Assembly: GCA_937879855.1 (NCBI GenBank)
Contig: CALFMO010000062.1
Span: forward strand, 1 to 64,000
Length of the DNA stretch: 64,000 nt
Direction: 5' to 3'
Source: an uncultured Acidobacteriaceae bacterium
Lineage (GTDB): Bacteria; Acidobacteriota; Terriglobia; Terriglobales; Acidobacteriaceae
Position numbers and translations under genes: made by a program. Positions 8,904-18,043 of the stretch are shown here, piece by piece. How positions within the stretch are numbered: position 1 is the first letter of the stretch; each line of letters starts with the position of its first letter. Below the pieces are notes generated by a model that was given only the letters and a program-made list of their open reading frames with translations, was not told where the DNA came from and made no database searches.

Positions 8904-9731
8904 TTAAGCTCCCTTGCCCGCCGCTGCCGCTTCGCCGAGGAAAATGTTGACCTCCGCGCCCTTGCCGGCACCGATAATCTGTGCCGCGGCCGCGCGATTG
9001 GCCACAATCTCCAGATATCCCATGCTGCCGAGTATGCCAAAAACCTCGCCCGGTTCGCCTTCTGCGAAATTCTTGCGGATGTTCGTTATCTCACGGCTAC
9101 CCACCACAATCTTAAATTTAGCCGATTCTGTAAACAGCGCGGGAGTGTCTTCGGGCGTCACGTTGGTGACCAGGTTGCCGAAGCGGTCAACCTTCAGCAC
9201 CACGGCGCGCAGTCGGTTCTCTCCGGCGGCTTTGGGTTTGGGCGCTGCGAAGCGCACGTAGTCTTCAATCTCATCGCCGAATTTGTGCGAATCCACCATC
9301 TTCGCGAGATACGCGGCTACGGGAGCAAAAATGTCGCGCCCGTGAAATGTGTTGCTCACGGGCTGCCTGAAATAATGTTCTGAAGTGATGTGCCGCACGT
9401 GGATGCGTTCTTCCTTCGCATACACCATGGACAGCACGCCATTGTCAGGTGCCACGAAATGATATCCGTCGCTCGATGCCAGAATCGGCCGCCGCTCCGT
9501 GCCCACCCCTGGGTCCACAACCACCATGTGTATCGTCCCATTCGGGAAATACGAATACGCCTGCGAAATGGCCAGCGCGCCATCGAGCACATCGAAGGCT
9601 TGCACGGCATGGGAAATGTCCACGATTTGGACGTCTGGCACGATGTCGACAATGACGCCTTTCATCGCGCCTACGAAATGATCGTTAGTTCCAAAATCGG
9701 TAGTGAGAGTAATGATCGGACGGTGCGACAA
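8904..9731 (-). CDS. SAM hydrolase (SAM hydroxide adenosyltransferase, DUF62 family)
   Basis: This family uses a water-derived hydroxide to split S-adenosylmethionine into adenosine and methionine, and is related to fluorinase and chlorinase. The 275-residue protein shows the family N-terminus ITLTTDFGTNDHFVGAMKG, the VVDPGVGT segment near residue 73, the VAPDNGVL motif and the TFHGRDIFAPVAA motif that carries the conserved Arg/His. The C-terminal domain has DRFGNLVTN. A purine-rich AGGGGA site lies just upstream of the ATG. The gene stands alone, so no pathway partner is apparent. Confidence 0.9.
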   Translation of the reverse strand: MSHRPIITLTTDFGTNDHFVGAMKGVIVDIVPDVQIVDISHAVQAFDVLDGALAISQAYSYFPNGTIHMVVVDPGVGTERRPILASSDGYHFVAPDNGVLSMVYAKEERIHVRHITSEHYFRQPVSNTFHGRDIFAPVAAYLAKMVDSHKFGDEIEDYVRFAAPKPKAAGENRLRAVVLKVDRFGNLVTNVTPEDTPALFTESAKFKIVVGSREITNIRKNFAEGEPGEVFGILGSMGYLEIVANRAAAAQIIGAGKGAEVNIFLGEAAAAGKGA

Positions 9732-9879
9732 GGGTCCCCTCGCTGGAAGATAAAATACCCGGTACAGCGAAATTAATTGGCGGAGAACCCATGCGTCAAG
9801 GCACGTAGGTAATGGCTTGAATCGCGCTTCTCGCGGCTCGGCAACGAAACGCGTAACCGACCCGAGGCTTTCTCCCCAT

Positions 9880-10935
9880 CTACTTCTTTCCCCGCACCTC
9901 GTCCACCACCTGTCGGGTCGCTGTTTCTACCGCCTCCGGGGCCTCTTCCATGTCATGATTCGCATCTACCACCACTTGCCGCCCACGCGTTGAAAGTTTT
10001 GCCAGGCTGGCCTGCAGTTGATGAATCCAGAGTTCATGATACTCGGCGGCCTGCTTTTCTAGACCTGGAGGAGCCCAATACCTTCCTGCCGTCAGCACCA
10101 CGAGTGGGCGATCCCCCAGGCTGCCCGCATTCCGTGCGGCGCCGTCGAGTTCCGGATTGCCGGTGCCGCGTTCGGGAACCAACTTGCCACCTTCGGTTGC
10201 CGCGCATCCTTGCTCCGCATCCACCCGTAGCGTCTCAGGCCGCGCATTGAGCTTGGCCAATATCTTGCCCTCCGCAGTCAATTGTGACGGCGCAGGACCG
10301 CCCATTCGACTCGCCATAAATCGCAGAATGCCGAAACGCACCATAAATGGCAAGGCATTGCAGAGCGTCTGCCGCGCACCTGGCGACATGCGGTTGAACG
10401 CCGACAACATAAAAGGCGGCTCTGGTTCGTCCGGATGCGCCGAATCCACGAACACCAACCCGGCAACATCCTGCGGATAGTGGCTGGTATAAACGCGCGC
10501 GTATTCTCCTCCGATCGATGCGCCGACTAGCACATAGGGTGGCGCGACGCCTGCGCGGCTTAATATTTCATGGAGATCGCTGACCACGCTCGTGCTGGTT
10601 CTCGGCCCTTGCGGCGGATCGCTCCACCCAACTCCAGCGCGGTCGTACCAGCAGGCGCGGGTGAACGTAGCAAGCTTGGTTTGTATGGGCATCCACGCGT
10701 ATCCCGGACTGTTGCCGCCGGTTTCGAGAATGACTGTCGGGCTGCCTTCGCCCGAACAGTAGAGATTCAGCGTACGTCCGCCGACATCGACGGTCCGCCC
10801 GATCCGTCGAGGAAGGTCCTGCGCGTCATGGCTTCTGCCAACTTGTTCGTATGTAAAACTGGCGAGCAACAGCAGAAGCACCAACCCGAACATCCCGACA
10901 CAAATTCCGAGAATCCACCGTCTGAGTCTCGTCAT
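9880..10935 (-). CDS. Membrane-anchored alpha/beta hydrolase
   Basis: The 351-residue protein starts with one membrane helix (residues 7-28), then an alpha/beta-hydrolase fold. The nucleophile elbow is GASIGGEYAR with serine as probable nucleophile, an oxyanion-type segment ETGGNSPG lies near residue 72, and a late histidine is in DANHDMEEAP. This suggests an extracytoplasmic esterase or peptidase-like hydrolase; substrate is unknown. The gene is single, and its upstream region runs to the divergent gene at 11164. Confidence 0.8.
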   Translation of the reverse strand: MTRLRRWILGICVGMFGLVLLLLLASFTYEQVGRSHDAQDLPRRIGRTVDVGGRTLNLYCSGEGSPTVILETGGNSPGYAWMPIQTKLATFTRACWYDRAGVGWSDPPQGPRTSTSVVSDLHEILSRAGVAPPYVLVGASIGGEYARVYTSHYPQDVAGLVFVDSAHPDEPEPPFMLSAFNRMSPGARQTLCNALPFMVRFGILRFMASRMGGPAPSQLTAEGKILAKLNARPETLRVDAEQGCAATEGGKLVPERGTGNPELDGAARNAGSLGDRPLVVLTAGRYWAPPGLEKQAAEYHELWIHQLQASLAKLSTRGRQVVVDANHDMEEAPEAVETATRQVVDEVRGKK

Positions 10936-11039
10936 GCCCGGCTCCTCTGAACTAGTCTGAAGCAGATCGCCTCACTCAGTTCTGCGCTTAAGGTCGACTC
11001 TGCAATGAAGCTCAAAATCTTACATATATATGCTATCAC

Positions 11040-11051
11040 ACGACATGTCGT
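11040..11051. promoter_or_regulatory. 12-bp perfect palindrome in a divergent intergenic region
   Basis: ACGACATGTCGT is a perfect palindrome located between the divergent hydrolase gene (start 10935) and the membrane protein gene (start 11164). Its position would suit an operator acting on one or both genes. No matching regulator is encoded next to it, and short palindromes can arise by chance. Confidence 0.3.
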
Positions 11052-11163
11052 TAAACGTCATACTGCCCAAACCTTATTGGATCCTCGATATCAATCCGGA
11101 TACGACTTTTAGCTTAGGAACTTACGCCTGCTCGCCGGTGTCCAACCAGCAAGGGACCTGTGA

Positions 11164-12753
11164 ATGTTCTCTCCCCTCACCGACCGTTTCGTCGCGTTAG
11201 GTGTTGCTTCGGCGGTTGTGGCGACGCTCCTGGGCGCCGCCGCCTCACCAGATCAGCCGCTAAGCATAATCAGCGTGTTCGCACGGGCCGCCGCTTACAT
11301 ATTGGTGGTTTTCGTCACGGCGGCGGCTACAACCTACCTGAGCCTTCTGCTCTCGGGCGAAGGACAAACGATCCTCGCCAGAGAAGTTGCAATTCGCACC
11401 GCGGCAACCGTGGTATGGCTGCCACCCTTACTGATGTTCTCCATGCAAGGGTCATGGTTCGTTTTGTTCATCTGGGCAGTGCTCGTCATCGAAGTGTCGT
11501 GGTTGGTTGCATTTGTTCGACGGAAGGTGCAACACAACGACGCGGCGGTCGCGCCGCAAACACTGCAGTGTGGCTGTACGTTCTCGGTTCTGAAGCAGGA
11601 TTTCCCGTCCGGAATCAGCATTCTGGGTGCCCTCATAATCCAGGGATCAATTTTCGGCGCCGTCGATGGCCACCCTGTCGTTGCGAGCCTGCTCTATCTT
11701 CTCGGCACCACGGCATTCGCGTACCGTGCCCTGCGTATGTTTCAGGATTTGCCAGAACTCAAAAACTCTGCCTTGAGCCAGCCGATTCCTGCAGTGCTTA
11801 TGACTGCGACATTCCTGGTCGTGTTTGCATGGCTACCTCATATGCTTAGGGGCGGTTCGGGCATTGGTGGAAACTTCGAGGGAACCGCGGCGAACGGTCA
11901 CCGATCGACCGAGGCGGCACAAGCAAATGAATCCGATGCTCGCAAAAAAAAGCACGCTGCCCAGGGCACCGAGACTGCCATGGCCCGGCTTCGATCTCTT
12001 TTCCACTCTGGCGACTCAGAGTCTCGCGGAAGCTCCTTTGCAATCGCGAAGCATATTCTCGACTCGACGTTCGCGGAGCCAGCAGATGGAACCAAAGCTC
12101 ACGTGAAGACCCTCCAGAAGACCCGGATTGCCTCTGCTGTCGACGTGGTGGGTCCCGTTTTTCCGGGCGTGGAACTTTATCCGGAGGTCGAGCCTCTCAC
12201 CAGGCTGGTAGCTCCGCCCTTACCGGGCAGTAGAAGCTTCGGCGCGGCTTCCTCTGATCCGCTCAGCATTCCTTTCGACGGCGTTTATTGGTTCTGGCGC
12301 GGCCCGTCGGATCGTCCGCCGTCGAATTCAATCGTCATGCACGGGAGTCCGTCGGCGCGGTTCTTCCGTTCCACCGACGGGGGAATGTCCATGGAAGCGC
12401 GTCAGAACCTGGGATTCATGGTCGATCCGAAACGCTACGGCGCAATCGAAATTCTTTTCGAAAACGCCGATCCGTTCCCGAACACGGTGAGCATTTTGTT
12501 GAAAATCCGCAATACGTCGGTTCCCGGCAAGCCCATCCTGTCGCTGGGCATAGAGGGACTTTCTGCGCCGCCCGCGTCCTCGTTAGCGAGCGGCACAGCC
12601 GCCACTCAACGGCTGAGATTTCCCATTCCCAGGGCAATCTCCATCGGCACTTTCGATGAGTTGACGGTGAGCTACTACCTCAAAGGCGCGCGCAGCGACA
12701 GGAGCGCCCGCATCGCAATTGACCGTTTTCAACTTGTACCGCGAGGAGGATAG
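11164..12753 (+). CDS. Hypothetical multi-pass membrane protein with large C-terminal domain
   Basis: This 529-residue protein is unrecognised. The first 230 residues contain roughly six or seven hydrophobic helices (about 9-28, 38-60, 75-100, 100-118, 155-195 and 215-232). A low-complexity linker (about 235-265, rich in Ala, Asn, Lys and Glu) leads to a soluble C-terminal half, probably periplasmic, that looks beta-rich from about residue 355 (FDGVYWFWRGP onward). The ATG follows an AAGGGA site about 8 bases upstream. It ends 24 bases before the converging permease gene. Confidence 0.7.
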   Translation: MFSPLTDRFVALGVASAVVATLLGAAASPDQPLSIISVFARAAAYILVVFVTAAATTYLSLLLSGEGQTILAREVAIRTAATVVWLPPLLMFSMQGSWFVLFIWAVLVIEVSWLVAFVRRKVQHNDAAVAPQTLQCGCTFSVLKQDFPSGISILGALIIQGSIFGAVDGHPVVASLLYLLGTTAFAYRALRMFQDLPELKNSALSQPIPAVLMTATFLVVFAWLPHMLRGGSGIGGNFEGTAANGHRSTEAAQANESDARKKKHAAQGTETAMARLRSLFHSGDSESRGSSFAIAKHILDSTFAEPADGTKAHVKTLQKTRIASAVDVVGPVFPGVELYPEVEPLTRLVAPPLPGSRSFGAASSDPLSIPFDGVYWFWRGPSDRPPSNSIVMHGSPSARFFRSTDGGMSMEARQNLGFMVDPKRYGAIEILFENADPFPNTVSILLKIRNTSVPGKPILSLGIEGLSAPPASSLASGTAATQRLRFPIPRAISIGTFDELTVSYYLKGARSDRSARIAIDRFQLVPRGG

Positions 12754-12776
12754 TTACTGACCGCCCCGAGCCAGGG

Positions 12777-14033
12777 CTACTCGTACCGCAACGCCTCGAT
12801 CGGATTCAGACGCGCCGCCTTCAGGGCCGGGAAGAATCCTGAGACGATCCCCACCAGGGACAGAATCACGAACGAGATCATCATGACACTGATGGACGCG
12901 TGCAGAAAGATCGCGCCCTCATGATCGGCGGTTTTGTAGAACTCGTCGTAGAGCGGCATCGGCGGGATCGCCCAGGTCAGAATCTCCGCTACCGCCATTC
13001 CTACCACGCCGCCCACGAACGTAAGGACCAAAGCTTCCAGCAGAAACTGCACCAGGATGTGCCGCGGCCGCGCTCCGATCGCCTTCCGCAGGCCGATTTC
13101 CCGCGTCCGCTCGGTCACCGAAACCAGCATGATATTCATCACGCCGATGCCGCCCACAGCCAGGGTAACCATGCCAATCAATCCCAGCAGGACTTGCAGC
13201 CCCAGTGAAAACGCATTGATCATGGCGCGATCTTCAATCGTGTCCCATTCCGGGGTGGCTTTGTCATCCTTGGGATCAAAGTGATGCCGCCGCGCAATCA
13301 CTTCGCGCACCGCCATCAGCGCCTTTTTGTTGAGTTCGGGCGCAGTGGGTTGGATGATGATCTCGTCGGGATCCCGAATGTTTTTGAGATCCCGCATCAG
13401 CGCGTAGGGGACGAAGCCATTCTCGTTGTCCGGACCCTGATACATCGAGTCCTGAATCTTGTTGCGCATGGAGCCGATCACTTCGAAATCGAGACCGCCA
13501 ATTTCGACGTGCTGTCCCACGGCCGGCGCGCCCTGAAAGATTTTCTTGGCCGCGCTGTAACCCAGAATCACTACCCGGCGATGGTCGGCAAAGTCAGTCT
13601 CGTTGAAGTAGCGCCCATCTGCCAGGTCGAGCTTCCGCATCTGCCCGTAAGGCATATCCACGCCGCGCACCTGAAGAGACACGACCCGCGTGCCTATTTT
13701 GAAGCCGAAATCGCGGTCAATCTCTCCGCTCACTGCGCGCACGATGGGCACTTCGTCCCGGATCGCCTCCACGTCTTCAACTTCGTACTTGACCGCTTTG
13801 CCCGCCCTCTGGCCGCCAGCCTGCATGCTGGTTTGCCCCGGCCAGATCACGATCACGTTGTTGCCCATGTTCAGGAACGCGTGCAGCACGCATCCGCCCA
13901 GGCCCTGCCCGTACGCGAGCAGTAGCACCACCGACGCCAGGCCCCACACGATGCCCAGCATGGTCAGCGTCGAACGCATGCGATCGCGCATGAGCGACTG
14001 CCAACCTTGCGAAATGAGCTCTTTTAAGTACAT
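12777..14033 (-). CDS. MacB-like ABC transporter permease (FtsX/MacB_PCD family), second copy
   Basis: The 418-residue protein has an N-terminal membrane helix (about 20-45), a large periplasmic MacB_PCD-type domain (about 50-260) and three C-terminal helices (about 285-310, 330-355 and 375-405). The conserved VSVTERTREIGLRKAIGARPRHIL segment identifies the FtsX family. It lacks the ATP-binding domain that MacB carries in the same chain. It is the last gene of a minus-strand set with an adaptor, a sister permease and a DUF4097 protein, suggesting export of lipids, peptides or lipoproteins. Confidence 0.9.
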   Translation of the reverse strand: MYLKELISQGWQSLMRDRMRSTLTMLGIVWGLASVVLLLAYGQGLGGCVLHAFLNMGNNVIVIWPGQTSMQAGGQRAGKAVKYEVEDVEAIRDEVPIVRAVSGEIDRDFGFKIGTRVVSLQVRGVDMPYGQMRKLDLADGRYFNETDFADHRRVVILGYSAAKKIFQGAPAVGQHVEIGGLDFEVIGSMRNKIQDSMYQGPDNENGFVPYALMRDLKNIRDPDEIIIQPTAPELNKKALMAVREVIARRHHFDPKDDKATPEWDTIEDRAMINAFSLGLQVLLGLIGMVTLAVGGIGVMNIMLVSVTERTREIGLRKAIGARPRHILVQFLLEALVLTFVGGVVGMAVAEILTWAIPPMPLYDEFYKTADHEGAIFLHASISVMMISFVILSLVGIVSGFFPALKAARLNPIEALRYE

Positions 14034-14039
14034 AAAAAA

Positions 14040-14125
14040 AGTGGCCAGTGGCCAGTGATTAGTGGCCAGCGATTAGTGCCACTGGTTTTCCTGACCACTG
14101 GCCACTGACCACTAGCCACTGATCC
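14040..14125. repeat. Heptad-word inverted repeat (AGTGGCC word)
   Basis: From 14040 the sequence steps in 7-base words (AGTGGCC and variants such as AGTGATT) for five words. After a short centre it continues from 14091 to 14125 as five words of the complementary sequence (CTGACCA, CTGGCCA and variants). The whole spacer between the DUF4097 gene and the second permease is therefore one imperfect hairpin with 7-base periodicity. Confidence 0.8.
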
Positions 14126-15088
14126 CTACTCAATGTGAATGTCACCCGATCCCGTGTGCACCCGCAGCATCGGTCCGCCGCCGTGAACCTTGCCGCGGAT
14201 CTCCCGGTGCGAACTGTCCACCCGCCCCTGCACTGTCATCTCGATCGGCGCGCCGACATCAATCGATCCCGAACTCGTGGAAATGTCGGCGTCAAAGGCG
14301 GCGTTCGTCGGCAGGTGCACGCGCACGCTGCCCGATCCCGTGCGAATGTCCCAGTTACCATTCTGCGTGCCTTCGGCCGTCACATCGCCGCTGCCGGTTT
14401 CGCCGTGGAAGCTGCCCTGCACGCCGCGCGCCCTGATGCTCCCCGAGCCCGTATGCAGGTCGATGTCGCCGGTTGACGCCTCGTCGATCTCGACATCTCC
14501 GCTTCCGGTTCCGCCGCGCACCGATCCCGAGATCTGTCGCGCACGGATGTTGCCCGACCCGGTTTGCAGGCGAATCTCGCCAGTCAAGTTCGCAACCTTC
14601 ACGTCGCCCGATCCAGTCTGCGTTTCTACGTTGCCATGAGTGCCTTCAACAATCTGGTCTCCCGAGCCGCTGCGTGTCCGCACGGCAGTCTCCGCAGGCA
14701 CAGTGATCTCGTAGTCCACCGAAATGTTGTGCATGTTCACGTATTCAATGTGAATGCTGTTGCCCTCCTGCCGGATGGGAGGATGCTGTTCGATTTCGTG
14801 AACGTCGGCGTCCCGGTTGCCGCTCAGCCAGTGATTGCCGACATAAATCTTGCCTCGAATCGAGACCGATCCGGTCGAACCGGCGCGTACAGTGACGTCG
14901 CCGGAACGAGTGAGGACCTCAAGATCGACGGGTCCGCTCACCGTGAGGGTTCTTTCGAACGTCCCTTGTGGCGTCGAGGCGTAAACAATCGTGGAGGCTA
15001 AAAGCACGACCAGCGCGATCGCATACACCGACCGGCTGGACACGGTAGCAGAGCGCAGGGTTCGATACTTCAAAGCGTGGTTATTCAT
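14126..15088 (-). CDS. DUF4097-family exported beta-helix protein
   Basis: The 320-residue protein has an N-terminal membrane/signal segment (about 20-40) and then regular repeats of about 20 residues built around T-G-S-G-[DNS]-[IV] (at least eight copies between residues 50 and 320). This fits the DUF4097/adhesin-like right-handed beta-helix. Role is unknown; members often sit beside anti-sigma factors or transporters. Its ATG overlaps the stop of the upstream permease by 8 bases, indicating coupled translation and a likely functional link with that transporter. Confidence 0.85.
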   Translation of the reverse strand: MNNHALKYRTLRSATVSSRSVYAIALVVLLASTIVYASTPQGTFERTLTVSGPVDLEVLTRSGDVTVRAGSTGSVSIRGKIYVGNHWLSGNRDADVHEIEQHPPIRQEGNSIHIEYVNMHNISVDYEITVPAETAVRTRSGSGDQIVEGTHGNVETQTGSGDVKVANLTGEIRLQTGSGNIRARQISGSVRGGTGSGDVEIDEASTGDIDLHTGSGSIRARGVQGSFHGETGSGDVTAEGTQNGNWDIRTGSGSVRVHLPTNAAFDADISTSSGSIDVGAPIEMTVQGRVDSSHREIRGKVHGGGPMLRVHTGSGDIHIE

Positions 15089-16340
15089 ATCGTAGTGACT
15101 CCACAGGTGTCATATCCGCGGCGCGCTGGGCGGGATACATGCCCGCGGTCACGGTGATCAAAGAAAGTGTCAGGATCGAGGCGACAATTGAAATCCAGGA
15201 AACGATGGGATGCGGAACGAAGTCGGGCAGCGGCAACGCTTCCATCGCCGTACACGTGCCAAGCCCGAAAGTCAGGCCTAGAAGGCCGCTCACCACCGTC
15301 AACATCGCGGATTCGGCGAAAAATTGCCGTAGGATGTCGCGCTTGGTCGCTCCCATTGCCTTGCGTGTCCCGATCTCGCGTGTACGTTCGGTGACCGAGA
15401 CCAGCATGATGTTCATTACGCCGATCCCGCCCAGGCACAGGGTCACAATCGCCACGCAACCGAAGAAAATGGTCACGACACCGAAGATCTTATCCAGCAT
15501 CTTGGCGCCATCCATCGTGTCCCAGATAAACAACGCATCCTTGTCGAGAGCATCAAAGTGGTGCACCCGCGCCAGAGCGCGCCGCACCTGCAGCACTGCG
15601 GCTTCATGTTCTTCCGGATCGCTCACTTCGAAAACGATGTCATCGAGATAGCCGCGCGTAATTCCCGCGCCCGGCTTGGTCGGAGGCGGGAAATCTCGCG
15701 ACACCGCCGAATAAGGCGCAAACAAATAGTCGTTGTCCGGGCCGCTGTAATTGGAATTCTGTTTCTTCTCCTGCAGGACCCCAACCACCAAATAGGGGAC
15801 ACTCTGCACCAGCACGCTGGCGCCGATTGCCGGCTGCCCGGGAAACAGTTGCCGGTAGGCCTTAGACCCCAGTACGAGCACGCGGCGGCCCTCACGCTCG
15901 TCGTCCTCAGTAATCAACCGGCCCTCGGAAATCTGCAGCGACCGAAAATCCTGATACGAAGGCCACATGCCCACCACGCCCCGGCTCGCCAGGTTGTACT
16001 GGCTCACTTCCGGAATCGTTCGCCGCAGTTCCGGGCTGACATTTCTGACCATGTAACACTCGTCGCGAATCAAGTCAGCATCATCGACGCTCAGATGAAT
16101 CTCCCGTCCCGCCGCCCGACCGCCCACTTGCGAACTGGTGCGTCCGCCCCACATGATCACCAGGTCCTTGCCGAGGGTCTGCATGTGTTTTTTTTGGTCA
16201 ACGCTGAAGCCGCGCCCCAGTCCCACCAGAATGATCACCGACGCAATCCCCCACACGATTCCAAACATCGTCAGGAAGGTTCGCATCTTGTGAGCCCGGA
16301 AGGTGGCGAATGCTTGTCGGAGGATTTCGGAGAGAGTCAT
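15081..16340 (-). CDS. MacB-like ABC transporter permease (FtsX/MacB_PCD family), first copy
   Basis: About 419 residues with the same plan as the second permease: N-terminal helix (about 18-42), periplasmic MacB_PCD domain, and three C-terminal helices. The FtsX-family segment VSVTERTREIGTRKAMGATKRDIL is present. No ATP-binding domain is fused. I choose the ATG at 16340 (MTLSEILRQ); a GTG nine bases upstream is possible. It lies between the adaptor gene and the DUF4097 gene, on the same strand as both. Confidence 0.9.
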   Translation of the reverse strand: MTLSEILRQAFATFRAHKMRTFLTMFGIVWGIASVIILVGLGRGFSVDQKKHMQTLGKDLVIMWGGRTSSQVGGRAAGREIHLSVDDADLIRDECYMVRNVSPELRRTIPEVSQYNLASRGVVGMWPSYQDFRSLQISEGRLITEDDEREGRRVLVLGSKAYRQLFPGQPAIGASVLVQSVPYLVVGVLQEKKQNSNYSGPDNDYLFAPYSAVSRDFPPPTKPGAGITRGYLDDIVFEVSDPEEHEAAVLQVRRALARVHHFDALDKDALFIWDTMDGAKMLDKIFGVVTIFFGCVAIVTLCLGGIGVMNIMLVSVTERTREIGTRKAMGATKRDILRQFFAESAMLTVVSGLLGLTFGLGTCTAMEALPLPDFVPHPIVSWISIVASILTLSLITVTAGMYPAQRAADMTPVESLRYE

Positions 16341-16355
16341 GGCGGACACCAAAAA

Positions 16356-16424
16356 CGGTGTTGGGTCTTAGGACACAGGTCTTAGGCTTAACACCTAACA
16401 CCCAAGGCCTAAGACCCAACACCG
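16356..16424. repeat. Inverted repeat with heptad words (TCTTAGG word)
   Basis: Arms 16356-16372 and 16408-16424 are perfect 17-bp reverse complements (CGGTGTTGGGTCTTAGG on the left). The word TCTTAGG recurs 14 bases later on the left side, which is two 7-base steps. It fills the gap between the adaptor and first permease genes and may form a hairpin in their shared mRNA. Confidence 0.8.
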
Positions 16425-16430
16425 CCGTCC

Positions 16431-17645
16431 TTACTGCAGTACGACCTGGTCGCCTTCCTTCAGTCCACTCAGTACTTCGGTCTTCGCGCCGTTCGAGATC
16501 CCAATGTTTACGGCTACTTTCTGCTTGCCGTCCTTGCCCTTCGGATTAGGGATTTCCACGGAAGCTTTTTTATCCTTGTCGTAGAGGATGGCGCCTTCAG
16601 GAATCTGCAGCACGCTCTTGTGCTCTTCCAGGATGATTTCTGCGTTGGCGGTCATCTCGGCTTTGAGTTCGCCGCCTGGATTCTGGATGGATACGCGTAC
16701 CTCAAAGGTGGTGACGTTGTCCTTCTCCACGCCCATGGGAGAAATTTTCGTCACCTTGCCATCGAAGGTCTTATCCTTGAACGACTCTACCTTGATGCGT
16801 GCCCGCTGCCCGAGATAGACCTTGCCGATGTCACTCTCGTCAACCTTGCCCTTCACATACACTTCGCTGGTATCGCCGAGAGTCATGACCAGCGTTGCCG
16901 ATGAACCCAACACCAGGATCGAACTCACCGCGTCGCCCATCTGCACGTCGCGCGACAGCACGATGCCATCGATTGGCGAGATGATGTCGGTATAGCTGAG
17001 CTGCTCCTCAAGCTGTTTCAGGTTCGCCTGATCCTGCGCGACATTCGCCTGGGCCTGCGCGATCTTCGCCTTCAGCACGGTCACCTGCGCCTTCGAAACG
17101 TTCTGCTTGTTCAGGGACATCTCGTAATTTTTTTGCGCATCCTCCAGGGCAGAGGTCGAAACCACTCCATCCTTCGCCATGTTGACAGCACGCTCATAGG
17201 CGCGCTTCAACAGCGGCACATCGGGACCTTCCGCATCCACCTTGGCTCGCTCGAAATCGGCCTGCGAGCTCTTCAGGTTCGCCTCTGCTGCCTCTAAAGC
17301 TGCCTTCGACTGCTCCACTTGAGCCTCAATCTCGATCTTGTCAAGTTGAGCCAGCAATTGTCCCTTCTTGACGCGGTCGCCGTAGTCCACCAGAAGTTTT
17401 TTCACGATGCCGCTGGCCTTCGACTTGACTTCTACTTTTGTGATCGGCGTAACCTTGCCGGTCGCGACCACGCTTTTGGCTAAGTCCCCCTTTTCCACTT
17501 TGGCGAGTTTCGACGGATCAATCTTGGTGCCGCCACGCGTCGCCGCGAATACTCCACCCGCAATCAGCAGCACGATCACGGCCACAATGCTTCCCCAAAT
17601 AATCAGTCTGCGACGCTTCTTTTTATTATTTCCGTTACCGTTCAC
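16431..17645 (-). CDS. MacA/HlyD-type periplasmic adaptor subunit
   Basis: This membrane-fusion protein links an inner-membrane transporter to an outer-membrane channel. It has an N-terminal membrane helix after a Lys/Arg-rich stretch (KKKRRRLIIWGS), a lipoyl-like half motif near TKVEVKSKASGIVKKLLVDYGDRVKKGQLLAQLD, a long alpha-helical hairpin (about residues 85-205), and beta-barrel/proximal domains. I prefer the GTG at 17645, which has AGGAGG four bases upstream; the ATG at 17687 has none. The identical AGGAGGCGTT leader precedes the flotillin gene. It heads the permease/DUF4097/permease set. Confidence 0.9.
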   Translation of the reverse strand: MNGNGNNKKKRRRLIIWGSIVAVIVLLIAGGVFAATRGGTKIDPSKLAKVEKGDLAKSVVATGKVTPITKVEVKSKASGIVKKLLVDYGDRVKKGQLLAQLDKIEIEAQVEQSKAALEAAEANLKSSQADFERAKVDAEGPDVPLLKRAYERAVNMAKDGVVSTSALEDAQKNYEMSLNKQNVSKAQVTVLKAKIAQAQANVAQDQANLKQLEEQLSYTDIISPIDGIVLSRDVQMGDAVSSILVLGSSATLVMTLGDTSEVYVKGKVDESDIGKVYLGQRARIKVESFKDKTFDGKVTKISPMGVEKDNVTTFEVRVSIQNPGGELKAEMTANAEIILEEHKSVLQIPEGAILYDKDKKASVEIPNPKGKDGKQKVAVNIGISNGAKTEVLSGLKEGDQVVLQ

Positions 17646-17894
17646 AACGCCTCCTGTAGATACCGCCAAATGGAGATTGGGAGCCATCCGCTGCCCTCAT
17701 GGATATGTACGCGGCCCGCCTTGCTTTTGTTCCTAGGATTCTCAAAACGGATTTTCAACCTGGAGTTAACAAGACCACAGCGGCCCGCTAAACCATCTGC
17801 CGCCTTCCGGTTAGACCAGCGACCATCTAAAAGGATAGCGCATTCCAAACTCGAATTTTGTGACCCCGCGCACTCAGCAAGGACCATGTAGGGA

Positions 17895-17998
17895 CAGCCG
17901 CCCTCGGCTGTGCAGTCGAGCGAAGTTCGACAGGTTTTGACGTACGCTCGATAAAACAACCTCGGGCCTTCGGCCCGAGGACAGCCGAGGGCGGCTGT
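17895..17998. repeat. Hairpin repeats in the divergent adaptor/CNNM spacer
   Basis: The 398-base gap 17646-18043 holds no convincing gene. It contains a hairpin at 17895-17912 (ACAGCCG/CGGCTGT), a 9-bp stem with TTC loop at 17960-17980 (CCTCGGGCC/GGCCCGAGG), and an inverted copy of the first hairpin at 17981-17998. The outer two are reverse complements of each other, so the segment is bounded by inverted copies. The same ACAGCCG core forms the terminator-like hairpin at 57499-57525. Confidence 0.6.
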
Positions 17999-18043
17999 CC
18001 CCACACAAGCAATGATCCTTTGAAATGTTAGAATTACCCATCC

